Of a stretch of 40,076 bases of DNA, positions 37,544 through 40,076 are shown one piece after another (positions within the stretch are counted from its first letter, which is position 1; each line of letters begins with the position of its first letter). The stretch comes from CAZQBY01 sp964540655 (lineage in GTDB: Archaea; Altiarchaeota; Altiarchaeia; JAFGQM01): assembly GCA_964540655.1 (NCBI GenBank), contig CAZINR010000005.1, positions 1 through 40,076 on the forward strand. Direction: 5' to 3'. A model generated the notes under the pieces. It was not told the DNA's origin. It saw nothing but the letters and a program-made list of their open reading frames with translations, and did not search any database. The translations under genes were made by a program, and so were the position numbers.

Positions 37544-37966
37544 TCAGGCCTTCTTTGACTTCCCGCTCCTGGGCACGATGCGCCGGGCGGCCGGTGTCGA
37601 GCCTCGCCTAGCCCTGGATATCGGCGGCGGCCCGCTGCCGGGCGGCGGCTTCGGCGGGCCTGCCGGCTCGTGATGAACCGGGGGCTCGGGGGCTTTCGCT
37701 TTCTCGCGAGGCTTTTGCTGTCTGCGCTTCCGCCTAGGAGACTGCGGTTGCTTAGGCTCATGACTGCGCTCAATCATGCCCTTCGGGACCGGAGGGTCGC
37801 CCTTGGGGCTGTTTCCGGCCCGGACGCACGCATAGGTGAGGCCTGCGCCCATCGCGCCCACAGCGACGATTTCTGCAGCGGTCTTGGCCGCCCTTTTAAG
37901 TCTTGGGTGGGACCTGCGCTGCTTCGGCATCTTTTCTCCGGGCTTGAGTTTCCTGTTTCTGACCAT
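37544..37966 (-). CDS. Small basic protein with one TM helix and Pro-rich tail, unknown function
   Basis: 140 aa. A very basic N-terminus (PKQRRSHPRLKRAAK) precedes a hydrophobic Ala/Gly-rich helix (AAEIVAVGAMGAGLTYACV). The rest is a low-complexity Pro/Lys/Arg tail (RRKRRQQKPREKAKAPEPP, GPPKPPPGSGPPP). An alternative start is Met13. The promoter contains a 17-bp sequence (37993-38009) that is repeated, at the same distance from a start codon, in front of the next gene upstream. No family recognised. The topology suggests a membrane-anchored polypeptide with a disordered, nucleic-acid- or wall-binding tail. Confidence 0.5.
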   Translation of the reverse strand: MVRNRKLKPGEKMPKQRRSHPRLKRAAKTAAEIVAVGAMGAGLTYACVRAGNSPKGDPPVPKGMIERSHEPKQPQSPRRKRRQQKPREKAKAPEPPVHHEPAGPPKPPPGSGPPPISRARRGSTPAARRIVPRSGKSKKA

Positions 37967-37992
37967 TTTGACGTTGGGATACTATTGCTTTT

Positions 37993-38009
37993 AAGGCTTA
38001 AAAAGAGTT
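37993..38009 (-). promoter_or_regulatory. Promoter element shared by two adjacent small genes (copy 1)
   Basis: AAGGCTTAAAAAGAGTT (plus-strand reading) contains a TATA box for the minus-strand gene starting at 37966, 27 nt away. The identical 17-mer occurs at 38430-38446, also exactly 27 nt from a minus-strand ATG (38403). Confidence 0.6.
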
Positions 38010-38108
38010 TTTCAGCCCCTTCTTCCCCTCTCAAGCCTTGGGGGAGCCCTTCTGGGCAGCGGGAAGCGGGAGGCTCTGGGACCCTGTGCGTGAGCAAGCA
38101 TTGCTGCG

Positions 38109-38403
38109 TCAACAGGCTTCCTGAGAGCGACCAGATTGCCGGTCCGGGTAGTAGGATTCCAGGACCGCCTCTGGGACCTCCGCCCACCCCCTGATATGCG
38201 CCTTCTTCTGGTGCAGGTGAGAAGCTTCCTCCGCCGCCTCAGCCAATTCCGCCCTCATAGGCGGGCGGCGGGCTTCGCGTAGGCTAGAAGGAGAGCGGGC
38301 ATGAGCGACGCCTATGCTGAGAGAGAGTGCCAAAGGCAGCGCCTTGCGAAGCCTGGAGGAGTGGCGCGCGCACCTGATGGAACCTGTTGGGTCTGGGAGG
38401 CAT
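38109..38403 (-). pseudogene. Probable frameshifted gene for a small basic membrane protein
   Basis: From ATG 38401-38403, which has a duplicated promoter 27 nt upstream, the reading frame begins MPPRPNRFHQVRA and soon stops. Skipping one base in the GCGCGCGCC run near 38367-38370 continues as RHSSRLRKALPLALSLSIGVAHA and then about 60 further charged residues to TGA at 38109. The joined product (about 97 aa) has the same basic-then-hydrophobic N-terminal design as the adjacent gene. Either the gene is broken, the assembly has an extra base in the GC run, or frameshifting is used. A TTG start at 38333 for only the second part is a weaker alternative. The stretch 37967-38475 holds nothing else that I can support. 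Confidence 0.4.
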
Positions 38404-38429
38404 GCTGACTTCAGACTAATCTGACGGTC

Positions 38430-38446
38430 AAGGCTTAAAAAGAGTT
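38430..38446 (-). promoter_or_regulatory. Promoter element shared by two adjacent small genes (copy 2)
   Basis: Second copy of the 17-mer found at 37993-38009, at the same 27-nt distance from the ATG at 38401-38403. Identical sequence and spacing suggest duplication of promoter plus gene start. Confidence 0.6.
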
Positions 38447-38475
38447 GGAGGGGGATAAAAAGAAAAGAGGCGGTC

Positions 38476-38616
38476 TTAGCCGCCGATCTTGTACATTCCG
38501 GTTCCGCAGACGGGGCACTTGCCTTTTTTGGCGGGCTTGCCGTTCTTCATCACGACATCCTCTTCGTCCTCCATCTCGCGCTTAGCCTTGCATTTTACAC
38601 AGTATGCTTCAGTCAT
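38476..38616 (-). CDS. 46-aa zinc-ribbon protein (DUF5679-like)
   Basis: ATG at 38614-38616, TAA at 38476-38478. The peptide has two Cys pairs, AYCVKCKAKREM near the N-terminus and GKCPVCGTGMYKIGG at the C-terminus, with a conserved-looking middle (VVMKNGKPAKKGK). This is the pattern of DUF5679, a very small zinc-ribbon family common in archaea and some bacteria. Its function is unknown; nucleic-acid binding is likely. A GGTGG run 8-12 nt before the ATG may be a Shine-Dalgarno site and GCTTTAAAAC near 38631-38640 a TATA-like box. Confidence 0.85.
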   Translation of the reverse strand: MTEAYCVKCKAKREMEDEEDVVMKNGKPAKKGKCPVCGTGMYKIGG

Positions 38617-38682
38617 TTTCTTACCACCTTGTTTTAAAGCTCTTTATTTTAGGGATTGGGGCATAAAAACGGGAAAACGCCT

Positions 38683-39207
38683 TTATAGCGGGTTACCGCT
38701 CTTGGCCAGGTCGCCCCAGAGCGCGCCCCATGCTCTCTTGCCCTTTTCGCGCAATCCTCCGCTGCGCTTTTCGTTAGCCCTGCTCCGCTTGGCGAAATAT
38801 GAGCGCGCCATGGTCCGCGCTGCCGCAGGGGGCACATACCGCGGAGCAGCATTCCGTCCGCGAGCCATCCTCCTGGACGCCTCCAGATCGGCTATCCTGC
38901 CCGTCCGGCCCGTGGCAGGGTCGTAGACTACCGTATCGGGCCTTACTCGCACCGGCCTTCCGTCGGGCAGGATCGCCCTCGGGGCAGGTCTCCGGACCCT
39001 CGTGGCCGGGGCGTAAGGCATCGGGCGCCTCACCATGCGTCCGCGGGAAGGAGCGGGTTCCCTGCCTTTTTTCTTGCCTCCGAGCAGACTGGTCAGCAGG
39101 CCCCCCACACCCTTAGGGGTCTTGCCTCGGCTCTGTTGAGGGCGAAGCATTCTGTTGACCCTCGGCTGGACGAGGAACTTGCCTGCGATTATAGACGGGC
39201 GAACCAT
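38683..39207 (-). CDS. Highly basic hypothetical protein
   Basis: 174 aa with an extreme Arg/Pro/Lys content and hardly any acidic residues outside VYDPATGRTGRIADLEA. The N-terminus reads VRPSIIAGKFLVQPRVNRML; a Gly/Lys block (LLTSLLGGKKKGRE) and Pro/Arg repeats follow (RRPMPYAPATRVRRPAP). No TM helix or cysteine. The composition suggests nucleic-acid or cell-envelope polymer binding. It lies between the zinc-ribbon gene and ppdK on the same strand, and is separated from ppdK by a strong terminator-like hairpin, so it should have its own promoter. No family recognised. Confidence 0.5.
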   Translation of the reverse strand: MVRPSIIAGKFLVQPRVNRMLRPQQSRGKTPKGVGGLLTSLLGGKKKGREPAPSRGRMVRRPMPYAPATRVRRPAPRAILPDGRPVRVRPDTVVYDPATGRTGRIADLEASRRMARGRNAAPRYVPPAAARTMARSYFAKRSRANEKRSGGLREKGKRAWGALWGDLAKSGNPL

Positions 39208-39241
39208 TCTGCTATCGCTAAGAATTAGAAAAACAAAGAAG

Positions 39242-39262
39242 AAAAAGGGGGGCCTCCCCCCT
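39242..39262 (-). terminator. Intrinsic terminator-like hairpin after ppdK
   Basis: On the minus strand a perfect 7-bp GGGGGG-rich stem (39246-39252 with 39256-39262, loop of 3 nt) overlaps the ppdK stop codon and is followed by TTTTTC. Such stem plus T-run arrangements stop transcription in many archaea. Confidence 0.65.
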
Positions 39263-40076
39263 ACTTGTTCCTGATGGCGGCCTGGGCGGCTGCCAGGCGC
39301 GCTATCGGCACCCTGTAGGGCGAGCAGGAGACGTAGTTCAGTCCGACCTTGTGGCAGAACTCCACGGACGAGGGCTCTCCGCCCTGCTCTCCGCAGATCC
39401 CCACCTTCAGATCCTTCCTGGTCTTCCTGCCCCTTTCGACCGAGATTTTAATCAATTCCCCGACGCCGTCCTGATCGATTGCCTCGAACGGGTCCACTTC
39501 CAGTATGCCGCGCTCCTTGTACTTGGGTATGAACTTCCCGGAGTCGTCCCTTGAGAAGCCGAAAGTGGTCTGAGTCAGATCGTTGGTCCCGAAAGAGAAG
39601 AACTCCGCGTGCTCGGCCACCTTGTCGGCGGTGAGGGCCGCTCTGGGCAGCTCTATCATGGTCCCTATCTTCACCTGGACCTCCGCGCCCTTCTCCTCCA
39701 AGACCGTCTTGGCCGTCTTCTCCACGATTCCCCTGAGTATTTCCATCTCTTTGGCGCTCGACACGACCGGTATCATGACCTCGGGCCTGACGTCCACGCC
39801 TTTGTCCCTGACATTGGCGGCGGCCTCGAATATCGCGCGCGTCTGCATCTCGGCTATCTCGGGATAGATTATTGCCAGCCTGCATCCCCTGAAGCCCAGC
39901 ATCGGGTTTATCTCGTGGAGGCTCTTGACCTTCTCCTCGACTTCCTCGGCGGAAATCCCCAGCTGCTCCGCGACCTCAGCCACCCCTTTCTTGTCGGATG
40001 GCATGAACTCGTGCAGCGGCGGGTCCAGCAGGCGTATGGTGACGTCAAGGCCATCCATGACCCTGAACAGCTCCTC
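39261..40076 (-). CDS. ppdK: Pyruvate phosphate dikinase, C-terminal part (5' end outside window)
   Basis: About 271 C-terminal residues are visible; the frame runs off the right edge. An internal Met at 40058 is not the true start, since the upstream codons (E-E-L-F-R-V-M-D-G) are also conserved. Landmarks of the PEP/pyruvate-binding TIM barrel are VTIRLLDPPLHEFMP, NPMLGFRGCRLAI, VKIGTMIELPRAAL, FFSFGTNDLTQTTFGFSRDD, VGICGEQGG and the catalytic cysteine loop YVSCSPYRVPIARLAAAQA. The enzyme interconverts pyruvate and PEP with ATP/AMP and phosphate. In archaea it serves gluconeogenesis or glycolysis. PEP synthase is excluded mainly by the overall PPDK-like SCSPYRVP/RDDSGKF pattern. Confidence 0.93.
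   Translation of the reverse strand, partial: EELFRVMDGLDVTIRLLDPPLHEFMPSDKKGVAEVAEQLGISAEEVEEKVKSLHEINPMLGFRGCRLAIIYPEIAEMQTRAIFEAAANVRDKGVDVRPEVMIPVVSSAKEMEILRGIVEKTAKTVLEEKGAEVQVKIGTMIELPRAALTADKVAEHAEFFSFGTNDLTQTTFGFSRDDSGKFIPKYKERGILEVDPFEAIDQDGVGELIKISVERGRKTRKDLKVGICGEQGGEPSSVEFCHKVGLNYVSCSPYRVPIARLAAAQAAIRNK

Overview
The window is chromosomal DNA of an archaeon with moderately high GC. The evidence is a large set of archaeal-type core genes: TFB, aIF5A, eL42 (L44e), an Sm/Lsm protein, a GINS subunit, an XPD-type helicase, a HerA-type ATPase, membrane-anchored LonB, the Kae1-Bud32 fusion, archaeal S-adenosylmethionine synthetase, Trm-G10 tRNA methyltransferase and a geranylgeranyl reductase. 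Many genes have an A/T-rich TATA-like element centred about 24-28 nt before the start codon and no obvious Shine-Dalgarno site, as expected for leaderless archaeal mRNAs. I cannot fix the lineage. A euryarchaeal or DPANN-like genome is plausible.

Layout. 1-3300: a partial bile-acid-symporter-like gene, an OB-fold ssDNA-binding protein, a RaiA/HPF-like protein, a membrane-anchored PLD nuclease, and a ferredoxin/geranylgeranyl reductase pair joined by an ATGA overlap (archaeal lipid saturation). 3300-7740: DUF429, then two small membrane proteins translationally linked to a B12-binding radical SAM enzyme, then two membrane-anchored proteins of unknown role. 7730-12160: lonB, split by a LAGLIDADG intein, almost abutting a divergent tRNA methyltransferase gene that carries an unusual 75-nt run of three inverted repeats in frame. 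12160-17600: a possible divergent nitrilase, agmatinase, a HerA-like ATPase, eL42 and GINS. 17600-20900: thioredoxin, aIF5A and a tight four-gene operon (NYN RNase, DUF2226-like, Roadblock-like, MinD), followed by an Lsm gene.

20900-26800: tRNA-Val with a duplicated 3' end downstream (att-like), S-adenosylmethionine synthetase, a large secreted GH5 mannanase-like protein with seven Cys-rich repeats, an SdpI-like membrane protein, and a 488-nt interval without an assigned large gene that holds a small leaderless ORF and strong RNA-like hairpins. 26800-33350: Kae1-Bud32, a Ham1-type NTP pyrophosphatase, tRNA-Asp, ferredoxin, a CBS protein overlapping a CPA2 antiporter, a compositionally atypical basic protein ending in a sigma-70-region-4-like helix-turn-helix, then TFB. 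33340-40076: an unknown gene, an XPD-like helicase coupled to DUF2070, several small basic proteins (one apparently frameshifted, two sharing a duplicated promoter), a 46-aa zinc-ribbon protein, and the C-terminal part of pyruvate phosphate dikinase.

The best candidates for something undescribed are the NYN/DUF2226/Roadblock-like/MinD operon, the sigma4-like protein beside TFB, the palindromic in-frame insertion in the tRNA methyltransferase with its 12-bp palindrome repeated elsewhere, and the tRNA-Val 3' duplication. All functional calls were made by eye from motifs. No database search was run.
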